Assembly: GCF_900101505.1 (NCBI RefSeq)
Contig: NZ_FMZI01000004.1
Location: forward strand, 1 to 64,000
Length of the DNA: 64,000 bases
Direction: 5' to 3'
Origin: Antarctobacter albus
GTDB lineage: Bacteria > Pseudomonadota > Alphaproteobacteria > Rhodobacterales > Rhodobacteraceae
The notes beneath the pieces were generated by a model, which saw only the letters and a program-made list of their open reading frames with translations, was not told the DNA's origin and searched no databases. Below, in pieces: positions 15,969-24,283 of this stretch. Numbering within the stretch: position 1 is the first letter of the stretch; the number at the start of each line of letters is the position of its first letter. The translations under genes were made by a program, and so were the position numbers.

Positions 15969-16658
15969 TCAGCGGCGCAGCAGGGTCTCTGCGGTCGATG
16001 ATGCCACTTCGACCTTTTCAAGCAAAGACGTGATCGCCCGTGCCTCCAGCCCGTCCAGCGCGTCGTGCAGGCTCTGGATGCTGGTGCGCAGGTGCGCGCG
16101 GCTGGCTTCGACATCCTTGCCGTCGCCGCCCGTGCGGGCCCGCAGGGCGCCGTGGGTCTCGATGGCCTCGACCACAAGGTCGGACCGCGCCAGAACCGCC
16201 TGCACGCGCGGCAGTTCGCCCGGCGCGTAGAACAGGCTGCGCGCCAGGGCGTCGAACCTGTCGGCGGTCCGGGTCAGCAGCGCGGCGATGTCCTCTTGCG
16301 TGCCCGGCACGATGCGGCGGATACGGCGGGCACGGTCATGGGTTTCGATCACCGTGGCCAGCGCGGTGGCATGGCGTCCGGACTGGGCGCCGTGCAACTG
16401 GTCAAAGGCATGCGACAACAGCGCCGCCTCGGAATGCAACATGCGCGCGGGCAACAACATCAGCGCCCCCAGCGTCAGGGCCAGGCCCAGCACCACCGCA
16501 ATAACGACATGGGCGCCCGGAAACCACAGCGGCAAGCGCACGAAGGCCAGGTAGGCCAGCCCCGCCAGCAGCACCACCACCAGAACCAGCAGCGTCGGCA
16601 GGACCGGTGTTCGCGCCGACAGGCTGTCCCCGCTGAAGACCCGGTCGTGCATGGTCAT
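15969..16658 (-). CDS. Two-helix membrane protein with helical cytoplasmic domain, unknown function
   Basis: A 229-residue protein. Two adjacent transmembrane helices lie at about residues 18-40 and 46-68, followed by a long alpha-helical, charged domain to the end. No enzyme motif is visible. The overall plan (two N-terminal helices, then a helical bundle) recalls XpaC-type proteins found beside TelA-like tellurite-resistance proteins, but I cannot confirm homology. ATG 16658 overlaps the stop of the upstream OmpA-like gene as ATGA, so the two should be made together. It probably gives the envelope operon an inner-membrane component. Confidence 0.7.
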   Translation of the reverse strand: MTMHDRVFSGDSLSARTPVLPTLLVLVVVLLAGLAYLAFVRLPLWFPGAHVVIAVVLGLALTLGALMLLPARMLHSEAALLSHAFDQLHGAQSGRHATALATVIETHDRARRIRRIVPGTQEDIAALLTRTADRFDALARSLFYAPGELPRVQAVLARSDLVVEAIETHGALRARTGGDGKDVEASRAHLRTSIQSLHDALDGLEARAITSLLEKVEVASSTAETLLRR

Positions 16659-17140
16659 GGCCGCACCTGCCACGTCAACGTCACCCGGGCCAGGCTGGAC
16701 TGATAGGCGCGATCCCCCATGCCGTCCTCGCGCGGCAACGGATCGCCACCGCCCACGCCCCCGGCCCAGTCGATGCGGCGAGGCGGGAAGCCGGCGTCCA
16801 GCGCCACCTGCCGCGCGGTCTCGGCGCGTTCTTCGGAAAGCCTCAGGTTGGCGGCCTCGTCCCCCTGGGTGCCGCTGTGGCCGGTGATCCGGATGACGAT
16901 GCGATCGTCTGCGGCAAGCTGAGAAAGCTGCGCTTTCAGACGTGCCTCCTCCCCCGTGGCAAAGCCGGTTCCGCGGCTGAAGACATAGTCCTCGCTGGCC
17001 GGTCTCAACGCCGCACCGGCGATGCCAAGCGCCGCGGCGCCGCCCAGGGCCGCGGCGACCAGCACCGCCCCGATGATCGCTCGGCGGGGCAGTCCCGGGC
17101 CGGAACGGGTCGACGGGCTGGCGGCATTCTGTGACGTCAC
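16655..17140 (-). CDS. Inner-membrane-anchored OmpA-like protein
   Basis: A 161-residue protein with an N-terminal membrane helix (about residues 20-47) and a C-terminal OmpA-like domain (about 55-155). The conserved arginine of the peptidoglycan-binding motif is present in LSEERAETA. The usual aspartate of GHTD is replaced, the sequence reading GHSGTQGDE, so wall binding may be weakened or use another residue. GTG 17140 is taken as start with GGAG 8 nt upstream. It is the first gene of the five-gene operon and overlaps the next gene by 4 nt. Confidence 0.75.
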   Translation of the reverse strand: MTSQNAASPSTRSGPGLPRRAIIGAVLVAAALGGAAALGIAGAALRPASEDYVFSRGTGFATGEEARLKAQLSQLAADDRIVIRITGHSGTQGDEAANLRLSEERAETARQVALDAGFPPRRIDWAGGVGGGDPLPREDGMGDRAYQSSLARVTLTWQVRP

Positions 17141-17289
17141 GGGTCAGGCTCCATGCAATGACTTTGTCAAACATGGATAGCATAACCGTGATTTTGCGGG
17201 GAAACAGGTCTTGATATCCCCCGGCCCCGCAATTGCCCTGTGGCGTGCAGATGCCTAGTTATTCATCGGTTTCCGATGTCTTTGCCGTC

Positions 17290-18342
17290 TCAGGGCAGAG
17301 TTGCGGGGAAGGCGAGGCCCGACGCTTTGGCACAGTCGCGGATACGGGTCAGCACCTCGTCCGGCAGGGCAATGCCCTGCGTTTCCGCCGCCGCCATCGC
17401 GCTTGCGGCACGGTCGCCCGGAATGCGCACCGGCCCGCGCCCCGGGATTGGCGTGCTGTCGCGGCAGGCGGCGTTGAGATGATCCACCTGCGCCTCGAAG
17501 GCCCCTGCCCCGGCAAAGGCCGCCGGGTCCATGACCTGCAGAAAGACATTCGCCCCCCAGCGGTCCGGCGCCTCGACCCGTCCATGCCCGGAAAGGCCCT
17601 GGGTCAGCATCTCGACCATCAGGCTCATGGCAAAGCCCTTGTGGCCATGATCCATGCCCCCGACCGGCAGGATCGACCCCTTGGGAGTGGCATTGACCAC
17701 GTTCGGGTCCGTGGTCGCATTCCCCTCGGCGTCCAGCATCCACGGATGGGCAAATTGCGAGCCACTGTTGATGTGCTCGCGCACCTTGGACACCGTGGTG
17801 ATCGAGGCACAGGTGTCGATCAGCACAGGGTGATCGCCACCCGGATAACCGATGGCCCAGGGATTCGGCGTCAGCAGCGGCTCGACCCCGCCAAAGGGCG
17901 CGACCCATTGGCCGGAAGGGTCGGAAGTGGCGATATAGCAGATTTGCCCCTGCAAGGCAGCGATACGGGTCAGTGTCGACAGGCAGCCGATGTGATGGCT
18001 GCGCCGGATCGCGATGGCGGCGATGCCGGTTTCGCGGGCGCGGGCCATCGCCGCGTCCAGCGCATGTGTCATGACCCAGTGACCGGGCAGGTAGTTGCCG
18101 TCCCAGACCTGTGTCGCGCCGCGATCTGTGACGACCTCGTGCCTCCCGTCCGAGGTCATCCGGCCAGAGGCCAGCTCCGGCAGGTAATAGGACACCATCG
18201 AGATCCCGTGTGTCGTGACCCCAAGCTCATCGGTCCGGATCAGCAGCTCGGCAACCACACGCGCCTTCTCGGGGTCAAGACCGCCGCCTGTCAGCAGGCT
18301 ACGGGCCAGGTCAAACAGGTCGTCACGGGCAAATCGTTGCAT
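17290..18342 (-). CDS. Malate/L-lactate dehydrogenase-family (Ldh2-type) oxidoreductase
   Basis: A 350-residue NAD(P)-dependent dehydrogenase of the Ldh2/ureidoglycolate/2,3-diketo-L-gulonate reductase family. RSHHIGCLSTLTRIAA contains the catalytic His region, while TNPWAIG-like TPNPWAIGYPG and GGMDHGHKGFAMSLMVE mark cofactor and substrate pockets. Its start shares one base with the stop of the idnD-like gene (TGATG), so it is the last gene of the gntR-dctPQM operon. With idnD-like and uxuAB genes nearby, reduction of a keto-sugar acid is likely; the substrate is inferred. Confidence 0.87.
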   Translation of the reverse strand: MQRFARDDLFDLARSLLTGGGLDPEKARVVAELLIRTDELGVTTHGISMVSYYLPELASGRMTSDGRHEVVTDRGATQVWDGNYLPGHWVMTHALDAAMARARETGIAAIAIRRSHHIGCLSTLTRIAALQGQICYIATSDPSGQWVAPFGGVEPLLTPNPWAIGYPGGDHPVLIDTCASITTVSKVREHINSGSQFAHPWMLDAEGNATTDPNVVNATPKGSILPVGGMDHGHKGFAMSLMVEMLTQGLSGHGRVEAPDRWGANVFLQVMDPAAFAGAGAFEAQVDHLNAACRDSTPIPGRGPVRIPGDRAASAMAAAETQGIALPDEVLTRIRDCAKASGLAFPATLP

Positions 18343-19388
18343 CAGGCAGCCTCGAAGGTCAGGTGCACCTTGACCGATTTCGTCCGATCAGCAGCGACGG
18401 CAAAGGCCGGCGCGGCCTGTTCCAGCGGAAAGCGCGCGGTGACGATGGGCGCGACGTCGATGCTGCCCGAGGTGATGGCCCGGACGGCCTCGGCAAATTC
18501 CTCGTGGAAGCGGTGCGTGCCCTGGACACGGATTTCCTTGGCCACCAGCGCATTGATCGGCATCGGCGTATCGCCGACGACGCCGACCTGCACCAGGACA
18601 CCGCGCGGGCGCAGGGTCGCGATGGCAGACCGGATCGCAGGCGCGGCGGCGGAGCATTCGAACACGGTGTGGAAATGCCCCTTGTCGGCGGCATAGGCCT
18701 CCATCGCGTCGGGGTCCTTGGCAACGTTGATCGTTCGGGTCGCGCCCATTGCACGGGCGACCTCCAGCGTTGCGTCCTGCAAGTCGGTGACGACGATTTC
18801 CGACGCGCCTTCGCCCGCCGCGGTGGCCACGCAAAGCGCGCCGATGGGTCCGGCGCCGGTGACCAGCACGCGTTTGCCAGCGATCTCCCCGGCCATGTTC
18901 GCCGCGTGCAGGCAGACCGCCAGCGGCTCGGCACAGGCCACGGCGCCCAGGTCGGCGCCCTCGGGCAAGGGGATGCACTGCGCGGCCTCCACGACGATCC
19001 GGTCGCGGAACAGACCCTGTTCATGTGGCAGGCGGATGGCGGAGCCGTTGAACCGCATGTTCAGGCAATGCATCGGCAGGCCCTCGGCGCAATACGCGCA
19101 CGCGCCGCAGGGACGGCTGGGATTCAGGGCCACCGGATCGCCCGGCGAGACATGCGACACACCCTCGCCCACTGCCATGACGCGGCCCGAGGCCTCGTGG
19201 CCAAGGATGATCGGCTCGCGCACGCGGATGGTGCCGATGCCGCCGTCCGAGAGGTAGTGCATGTCCGACCCGCAGATCCCGCCCGCGGCGACGGCGACAA
19301 GCACCTGTCCCGGCCCCGGTGCGGCGACCTCCTCGGTTTCGATGCGCAGGTCGTTGGCGCCGTAAAGACGGCAGACTCGGGTTTGCAT
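18342..19388 (-). CDS. Zinc-dependent alcohol dehydrogenase, L-idonate 5-dehydrogenase type
   Basis: A 348-residue medium-chain dehydrogenase. Catalytic zinc residues lie in GGICGSDMHY and LGHEASG. The structural zinc cluster is complete in CGACAYCAEGLPMHC, and the Rossmann motif is GAGPIGALC. The CGSDMHYLSDGGIG sequence is the signature of L-idonate 5-dehydrogenases, which make 5-keto-D-gluconate. It sits 11 nt downstream of dctM and is followed by an Ldh2-type reductase, so the imported acid is probably an aldonate such as idonate that is oxidised and then reduced. Confidence 0.85.
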   Translation of the reverse strand: MQTRVCRLYGANDLRIETEEVAAPGPGQVLVAVAAGGICGSDMHYLSDGGIGTIRVREPIILGHEASGRVMAVGEGVSHVSPGDPVALNPSRPCGACAYCAEGLPMHCLNMRFNGSAIRLPHEQGLFRDRIVVEAAQCIPLPEGADLGAVACAEPLAVCLHAANMAGEIAGKRVLVTGAGPIGALCVATAAGEGASEIVVTDLQDATLEVARAMGATRTINVAKDPDAMEAYAADKGHFHTVFECSAAAPAIRSAIATLRPRGVLVQVGVVGDTPMPINALVAKEIRVQGTHRFHEEFAEAVRAITSGSIDVAPIVTARFPLEQAAPAFAVAADRTKSVKVHLTFEAA

Positions 19389-19399
19389 GTCGGTCCTCC

Positions 19400-20677
19400 T
19401 CAATTGGTCAGGACGGATGGCAGCCAGGTGGCCAGCGGCGGAAAGAAGGACACCGCCAACAGCACCAGGATGTTGGTCAGAAGGAAAGGCAGGATCGCGC
19501 GCACCACCGGCGCCAGCGGCAGCCGGGCGATATTGGCGCAAACAAAGAGGCAGACCCCCACCGGCGGCGTGGTCAGCCCGATCATCAGGTTCAGCACCGC
19601 GAAGGTGGCGAAATGCAGCGGATCGATGCCCACCGCGTTCGACAGCGACAGAAGCGGCACGAAGAGAATGATCAGCGCCGCGATGGTCTCCATGAACATG
19701 CCGACGAAAAGCAACAGGATGTTGATCAGAAGGATCACCAGCAGCCTGTTTTCGGTCACGGACAGGACGGAGTCTGCGATGGCCTGTGGGATGCGTTCGG
19801 ACACCAGGATCCAGCCAAAGACATTGGCAAAGCCCACCAGCGCCAGGATGCCCGCCGCGGAAACCGCGCTGTCCGCGATGATGCCCGGGACCTTTCGCAA
19901 CGGCAGCTCGCGGTAGATGAAGGCGCCGACGATGAAGGCATAGACAGAGGCGACGACCGCGGTTTCGGTTGGCGTCGCATAGCCGGACAGCAGCCCGTAG
20001 ATGATCAGGAAGGTCATGGCGATGGCCCAGATCGCCCCGCCGAAGCTGCGCGCAACCTCTCCCCAGCCCTGCCAGGGCTGGTGCGGATAGCCGCGCCGTA
20101 CAGAGATGACGTAGCAGGTCACCATCATGGCGACGCCCATCAGGATGCCGGGGATGGCCCCCGCCAGGAACATCTTACCCACCGATATCCCCGACAGCGC
20201 GCCGACGATGATCATCGGCACAGACGGCGGGATGATCGGGCCGACCGTGGACGAGGCCGCAGTGACGGCGGCCGAGAAATCAGCCGGATAGCCCGCTTTC
20301 TTCATGCCGGGGATCAGCACGCCGCCAAGGCTGGCCGCATCGGCCACCGCCGTGCCGGTGATGCCGCCGAACAGCATCGAGGCCGAGATGTTTGTCAGGC
20401 CCAGCCCGCCCCTGATCCAGCCGACAATGGCATTGGCAAAGCGGATGATCCGTTGGGTGATCCCGCCCTGGTTCATCAGGTTGCCTGCCAGGATGAACCC
20501 CGGGATCGACAGCAGGACAAAGACATCCATGCCCGCGTACATCTTTTGCGGCATGACCACGGGGGGCATCTCCGCAAACAGAAGGTAGGCCAGCGACGAC
20601 AGGCCAAGGGTGATCGCGACGGGAATGCCCAGGGCAAGACCGGCCACGAAGACCGAGAAGAGGATTGCAACGTCCAC
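19400..20677 (-). CDS. TRAP transporter large permease subunit (DctM)
   Basis: A 425-residue, roughly 12-helix DctM protein of usual length. Family stretches include IPGFILAGNLMNQGGITQRI, SSTVGPIIPPSVPMIIVGA and GLTTPPVGVCLFVCANIA. It forms the translocation channel with the DctQ protein encoded 3 nt upstream and takes solute from the DctP protein two genes upstream. The operon context (idonate-type dehydrogenase downstream, uxuAB divergent) points to uptake of a hexonate or hexuronate. Confidence 0.95.
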   Translation of the reverse strand: MDVAILFSVFVAGLALGIPVAITLGLSSLAYLLFAEMPPVVMPQKMYAGMDVFVLLSIPGFILAGNLMNQGGITQRIIRFANAIVGWIRGGLGLTNISASMLFGGITGTAVADAASLGGVLIPGMKKAGYPADFSAAVTAASSTVGPIIPPSVPMIIVGALSGISVGKMFLAGAIPGILMGVAMMVTCYVISVRRGYPHQPWQGWGEVARSFGGAIWAIAMTFLIIYGLLSGYATPTETAVVASVYAFIVGAFIYRELPLRKVPGIIADSAVSAAGILALVGFANVFGWILVSERIPQAIADSVLSVTENRLLVILLINILLLFVGMFMETIAALIILFVPLLSLSNAVGIDPLHFATFAVLNLMIGLTTPPVGVCLFVCANIARLPLAPVVRAILPFLLTNILVLLAVSFFPPLATWLPSVLTN

Positions 20678-20680
20678 GGA

Positions 20681-21184
20681 TCACTCCTCCTCGGGACGGT
20701 GGGGCTTGCCGTCTTCGGTGCCGGACAGCATGCCGATGACGCGCAGCACGGCAAAGACGGCCAGTCCGACCAGCATCAGCCAGACGGTGAAATGGACATA
20801 GTCCATGCGGATTCCCAGCGCGGGAGAGGTCTGCATCTTGCCGATGGAGACGTAGCGCCAGGCGTGCGACAGAAGGAAGATGGCCAGCCCGGCGGTGGCC
20901 AGTGCCGCCAAGAGGCGCAGGAGCCACGGCAGCGGCGCGGGCAGCGCTTCGCTGATGACATCCACGTTCACCAGGTCGCCCGACCGCATCGCGGCCCCGG
21001 CGCCAAAGGCCACCATGTAAAGCAGCGCGTAGCGGGTCAGCTCCTCGGTCCAGACCGGCGAGGTGCCCGCCAGCCGCCCGATGACCTGGACCAGCACGGC
21101 CCCCATCAGCACCGCAAAGCCCAGGCCCGCCCCGATCCGGGCAAGCAGGACAACGGCCCCGATAAAGCGATCAACGTGTTTCAC
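20681..21184 (-). CDS. TRAP transporter small permease subunit (DctQ)
   Basis: A four-helix protein of about 167 residues, with the DctQ core QVIGRLAGTSPVWTEELTRYALLYMVAFGA and later SPALGIRMDYVH. GTG 21184 is preferred because a GGGGG ribosome-site-like run lies just upstream and the length is then typical. An in-frame ATG at 21244 would add 20 unconserved residues and would place the upstream hairpin (21209-21230) inside the coding region. It bridges DctP docking and the DctM channel. Confidence 0.88.
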   Translation of the reverse strand: MKHVDRFIGAVVLLARIGAGLGFAVLMGAVLVQVIGRLAGTSPVWTEELTRYALLYMVAFGAGAAMRSGDLVNVDVISEALPAPLPWLLRLLAALATAGLAIFLLSHAWRYVSIGKMQTSPALGIRMDYVHFTVWLMLVGLAVFAVLRVIGMLSGTEDGKPHRPEEE

Positions 21185-21208
21185 CGTGTTCCCCCTGTCA
21201 ATCAGGCC

Positions 21209-21230
21209 GGCGCCACGGACCCGCGGCACC
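21209..21230 (-). terminator. Hairpin between dctP and dctQ
   Basis: An 8-bp stem, GGCGCCAC (21209-21216) with GCGGCACC (21223-21230), loop of 6, pairing with two G-U wobbles on the minus-strand transcript. It lies 30 nt past the dctP stop, the same place as hairpins in the other TRAP operons here, and probably stabilises or partly terminates the binding-protein transcript. Confidence 0.5.
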
Positions 21231-21259
21231 GGCCAGGTATTCATGCGAACGCGCGGGTC

Positions 21260-22231
21260 TTATTGCGCGAAAAGCTCTTCGACGATCGGCTTGATCTCGT
21301 CGTTGACGTTGGCCAGGACGGCATCCTTGGCCGCCGCCTGGAAGGCAGCCGCATCGACGTCGACAAAGGTCATGCCCTGCGATTCCAGGAAGGCGCGGTC
21401 GTCGGCCAGGCTCTGCTCGAACAGCTCACGCTCGTAGGCCTGCGCGCGCTTGGCGGCTTCCATAACGGCATCCTTGTCGGCATCCGACAGCTTGGCCCAG
21501 GTGGATTCCGCGATTGTCAGGTAGATCCAGGACCGGACGTGATCGGTCAGGTTGACGTGGCTCTGCACCTCGTAGAAAGAGGCCGAGCGGATCAGCGCCA
21601 GCGGGTTTTCCTGCGCTTCGATGGTGCCGTTCTGCAGCGAGGTAAAGACCTCGGAGAAGGCCATCGGGCCGGGGTTGGCGCCCAGCGCCTTCCAGACGTC
21701 CACAAACAGCGGCACGTTCGGCACGCGCATCTTGAGGCCGTTCAGGTCGGCGGGCGTGGTGATCGCACGGTTCGAGGTCAGGTCGCGCGCGCCACGGGCG
21801 AAATAGGCGATCGGGCGGATCTGCACCTTGTCGACGATCTGCGCCTTGATGTCGTCACCCACCGGACCGGCGGCAAAGGCATCCATGTCCTCGATGGTCT
21901 GGAACGCATAGGGAACCGCCAGCAGGGCCGCCATCGGCGCCCAGTTCTGCAGGCTTTCGCCGGTGATGGTCATGTCGACCGTGCCCAGCTGCATGCCGTT
22001 GATCAGGTCGATTTCCTTGCCCAGCGACTCGTTCGGGAACACTTCGACGGCGATACGGCCATCGGTCAGCGCCGACAGTTCCTCGCCGAACTTGACGCTG
22101 GCCTTGTGCCATGAGTTGTCCTCGTTGGCGAGGTGACCCAGCTTGAGCGTCATCTCTTGCGCTGCGACCGGGGCGGCGACCATTGCCGCCACGGCTGCGG
22201 CGATTGCGGTCATCCTGAAACCAAAAGTCAT
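21260..22231 (-). CDS. TRAP transporter solute-binding protein (DctP family)
   Basis: A 323-residue periplasmic protein with a Sec signal peptide (residues 1-26, ending AAPVAAQ). The mature domain starts MTLKLGHLANEDNSWHKASVKF, the classical DctP opening, and the conserved ligand region includes MKMRVPNVP-like LKMRVPNVPLF and SEVFTSLQNGTIEAQENP. ATG 22231 is preceded by GGAGGAG at 7 nt and overlaps the stop of the regulator gene (ATGA). Ligand expected from context: hexuronate, mannonate or idonate. Confidence 0.93.
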   Translation of the reverse strand: MTFGFRMTAIAAAVAAMVAAPVAAQEMTLKLGHLANEDNSWHKASVKFGEELSALTDGRIAVEVFPNESLGKEIDLINGMQLGTVDMTITGESLQNWAPMAALLAVPYAFQTIEDMDAFAAGPVGDDIKAQIVDKVQIRPIAYFARGARDLTSNRAITTPADLNGLKMRVPNVPLFVDVWKALGANPGPMAFSEVFTSLQNGTIEAQENPLALIRSASFYEVQSHVNLTDHVRSWIYLTIAESTWAKLSDADKDAVMEAAKRAQAYERELFEQSLADDRAFLESQGMTFVDVDAAAFQAAAKDAVLANVNDEIKPIVEELFAQ

Positions 22232-22974
22232 CCCTGTTCTCCTCCTTGGATGGGGGCATTCACCGGTTGCGGCAAGGCGCCGTCCGGCAATTCGAAATAG
22301 GCGGCATTGGCCGCCACGATCTGCGGGAGATCACTGAGGACCTCACGCAGGTGATGTCGGACCGCCGAATTGGCGCCGGTGATGGCGCCGCATTCGATCT
22401 GGTCCACGATGTCACGATGCTGCGCGATCAGCTTGCGCAGCGGGAACTGGCCCAGCGACAGGAAACGAACCCGGTCCATCTGGGCCTTCAGGCCCTCGAT
22501 CTGTTTCCAGGCCCCGCCCTTCCCGGCCGCTTCGGCCAGGGTGCGATGGAACAGGTCGTCGAGGTCGATGAAGTCGTTGGGGTCGCCGCCCTCGGCCTCT
22601 TCCTGCCGGATCAGTTGCCCGCGCAGTTCTGCAATGACCGCCGGGTCTGGCGCGCGAGCGAGGATCTTGGCGATGTCCGCCTCGATCGCCTCGCGCAGAA
22701 AGCGCGCGTCCAGCACCGCGGAATAGCCGATACGGCTCACGATGGTGCCCCGTTGCGGCAGGACGGCCAACAGCCCGAGATCGGCGAGGCGAATGAAGGC
22801 CTCGCGCACGGGTTGGCGGCTGACGTCATAGGTGCGGGCCACTTCGGACTCGGACAGCCTGTCGCCGGGCTTCAAATCGTTGTGGATGATCCGTTCACGC
22901 AGAATCCGCAGGATTTGCCGCGAAATCGGCAAAGCCGGATCGAGTTCCCAGGTTCCGCTGCCCTCGGCATTCAT
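22228..22974 (-). CDS. GntR-family regulator, FCD subfamily, of the uxu/TRAP locus
   Basis: A 248-residue regulator. The wHTH lies at about residues 18-80, with LSESEVARTYDVSRQPVREAFIRLADLGLL. The FCD domain occupies about 95-225 with DDLFHRTLAEAAG and HRDIVDQIECGA providing metal/effector positions. It heads the dctPQM-idnD operon, overlaps dctP by 4 nt, and is divergent from uxuA. It most likely represses both directions through the intergenic site at 22996-23019 and responds to a hexuronate-derived acid, by analogy with UxuR/ExuR-type FCD regulators. Confidence 0.88.
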   Translation of the reverse strand: MNAEGSGTWELDPALPISRQILRILRERIIHNDLKPGDRLSESEVARTYDVSRQPVREAFIRLADLGLLAVLPQRGTIVSRIGYSAVLDARFLREAIEADIAKILARAPDPAVIAELRGQLIRQEEAEGGDPNDFIDLDDLFHRTLAEAAGKGGAWKQIEGLKAQMDRVRFLSLGQFPLRKLIAQHRDIVDQIECGAITGANSAVRHHLREVLSDLPQIVAANAAYFELPDGALPQPVNAPIQGGEQG

Positions 22975-22995
22975 GATTCGCCGTCCTCCCGCTCG

Positions 22996-23019
22996 CTAGC
23001 TACCATACTTCCATACTAG
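22996..23019. promoter_or_regulatory. Candidate operator between gntR and uxuA
   Basis: An AT-rich element bounded by CTAG at both ends (22996-22999 and 23016-23019) and containing two copies of CCATACT 8 nt apart (starting 23003 and 23011). It is the only non-GC-rich patch in the 100-nt divergent region and the natural binding place for the FCD regulator. Symmetry is imperfect. Confidence 0.4.
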
Positions 23020-23074
23020 TCAGCAATCACGGAGGGTGATAGAGAACGGCAAGACTTCAAAGCGGGAGGACACC

Positions 23075-24283
23075 ATGAAGCAGACCTGGCGCTGGTTTGG
23101 TCCCAAGGACCTTGTGACAACCGATGACGTGGCGCAGGCGGGGGCCGAAGGCATCGTGTCGGCCCTGCACCACGTCCCCACCGGCACCGTCTGGAGCCGC
23201 GACGAGATCGCGAAGCGACAGGCAGAGATCGCACGCCTTTCCGATGGCAGCCCCTCGGGACTGGACTGGGCCGTGGTGGAAAGCCTGCCGGTTTCCGAGG
23301 ACATCAAGAAACAGCAGGGCGACTGGCGACAGCACATCGCCAACTACAAGGAAAGCCTGCACAATCTGGCTGCCTCTGGGCTGGAAGTGATCTGCTACAA
23401 CTTCATGCCGGTACTGGACTGGACGCGCACGGACCTGGCCTGGCGGCTGCCCAGCGGCGCCACCTGCATGCGGTTCGACCTGACCGATTTCGCCGCCTTC
23501 GACCTGCACATCCTGGCGCGGGACGGCGCCAGAAAGGACTATGACGCCGCGTTGCAAGAGGCCGCCGCACGTCGCTTTGCCGCGATGAACGACGAGGCGA
23601 AGGAGGCACTGGCCGGAAACGTGGTCTACGGCCTGCCCGGCGCGGCAGAGCGATTCTCGCTCGAGGACGTACGCGCGCATCTGGCCGAATACGCCGCCCT
23701 GAGCGAAGCCACCCTGCGCGGCCACTTGGTCGACTTCCTGTCGGAAGTCGCCCCGGTGGCGCAGGAACTGGGTCTGAGGCTCTGCTGTCATCCGGACGAT
23801 CCGCCCTTTCCGCTGCTGGGCCTGCCGCGCATCATGTCGACCGAGGCGCAGTACCGCGCGGTGATGGAGGCGGTCGACCTGCCCGCCAACGGCATCACGC
23901 TGTGTTCCGGCTCGCTTGGCGCGCGCCCCGACAACGACCTGCCGGGCATGATGGAGCGTCTGGGCGACCGGGTGCATTTCCTGCACCTGCGCAACGTCAA
24001 GCGCGAGACAACCGAGGTGCGCGGCTCTTTCCACGAGGCCGAACACCTGGGCGGCGACACTGACATGGTGGCCCTTGTCGAGGCGGCTCTGAGGGAAGAG
24101 GCACGCCGCAGGGCCGCGGGCCGCTCCGACTGGTCCATTCCCTTCCGCCCGGACCACGGGCAGGATATCCTGGACGACCTCGGTCGCAAGGCGCAGCCGG
24201 GCTATCCCTCGATCGGGCGGCTCAAAGGACTAGCGGAACTGCGCGGGATCATCGCTGCGCTGTCGCCCCGGGTGGTGGCATGA
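23075..24283 (+). CDS. uxuA: Mannonate dehydratase
   Basis: A 402-residue TIM-barrel enzyme matching UxuA along its length: MKQTWRWFGPKDLVTTDDVAQAGAEGIVSALHH-like opening, then GLEVICYNFMPVLDWTRTDL, LCCHPDDPPFPLLGLPRIMS, LHLRNVKRE and PFRPDHGQ containing the metal-binding Cys/His/Asp residues. It dehydrates D-mannonate to 2-keto-3-deoxygluconate in glucuronate breakdown. ATG 23075 follows GGGAGGA; it overlaps uxuB by 4 nt. Note that no kdgK/kdgA genes are within the window, so KDG must be handled elsewhere. Confidence 0.95.
   Translation: MKQTWRWFGPKDLVTTDDVAQAGAEGIVSALHHVPTGTVWSRDEIAKRQAEIARLSDGSPSGLDWAVVESLPVSEDIKKQQGDWRQHIANYKESLHNLAASGLEVICYNFMPVLDWTRTDLAWRLPSGATCMRFDLTDFAAFDLHILARDGARKDYDAALQEAAARRFAAMNDEAKEALAGNVVYGLPGAAERFSLEDVRAHLAEYAALSEATLRGHLVDFLSEVAPVAQELGLRLCCHPDDPPFPLLGLPRIMSTEAQYRAVMEAVDLPANGITLCSGSLGARPDNDLPGMMERLGDRVHFLHLRNVKRETTEVRGSFHEAEHLGGDTDMVALVEAALREEARRRAAGRSDWSIPFRPDHGQDILDDLGRKAQPGYPSIGRLKGLAELRGIIAALSPRVVA

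Noticed and set aside
19319-22114. A plus-strand open frame of over 900 codons across dctP-dctQ-dctM.
   Set aside because: Composition is antisense-like (Arg, His, Gln, Asp rich) and it spans three well-supported minus-strand genes.
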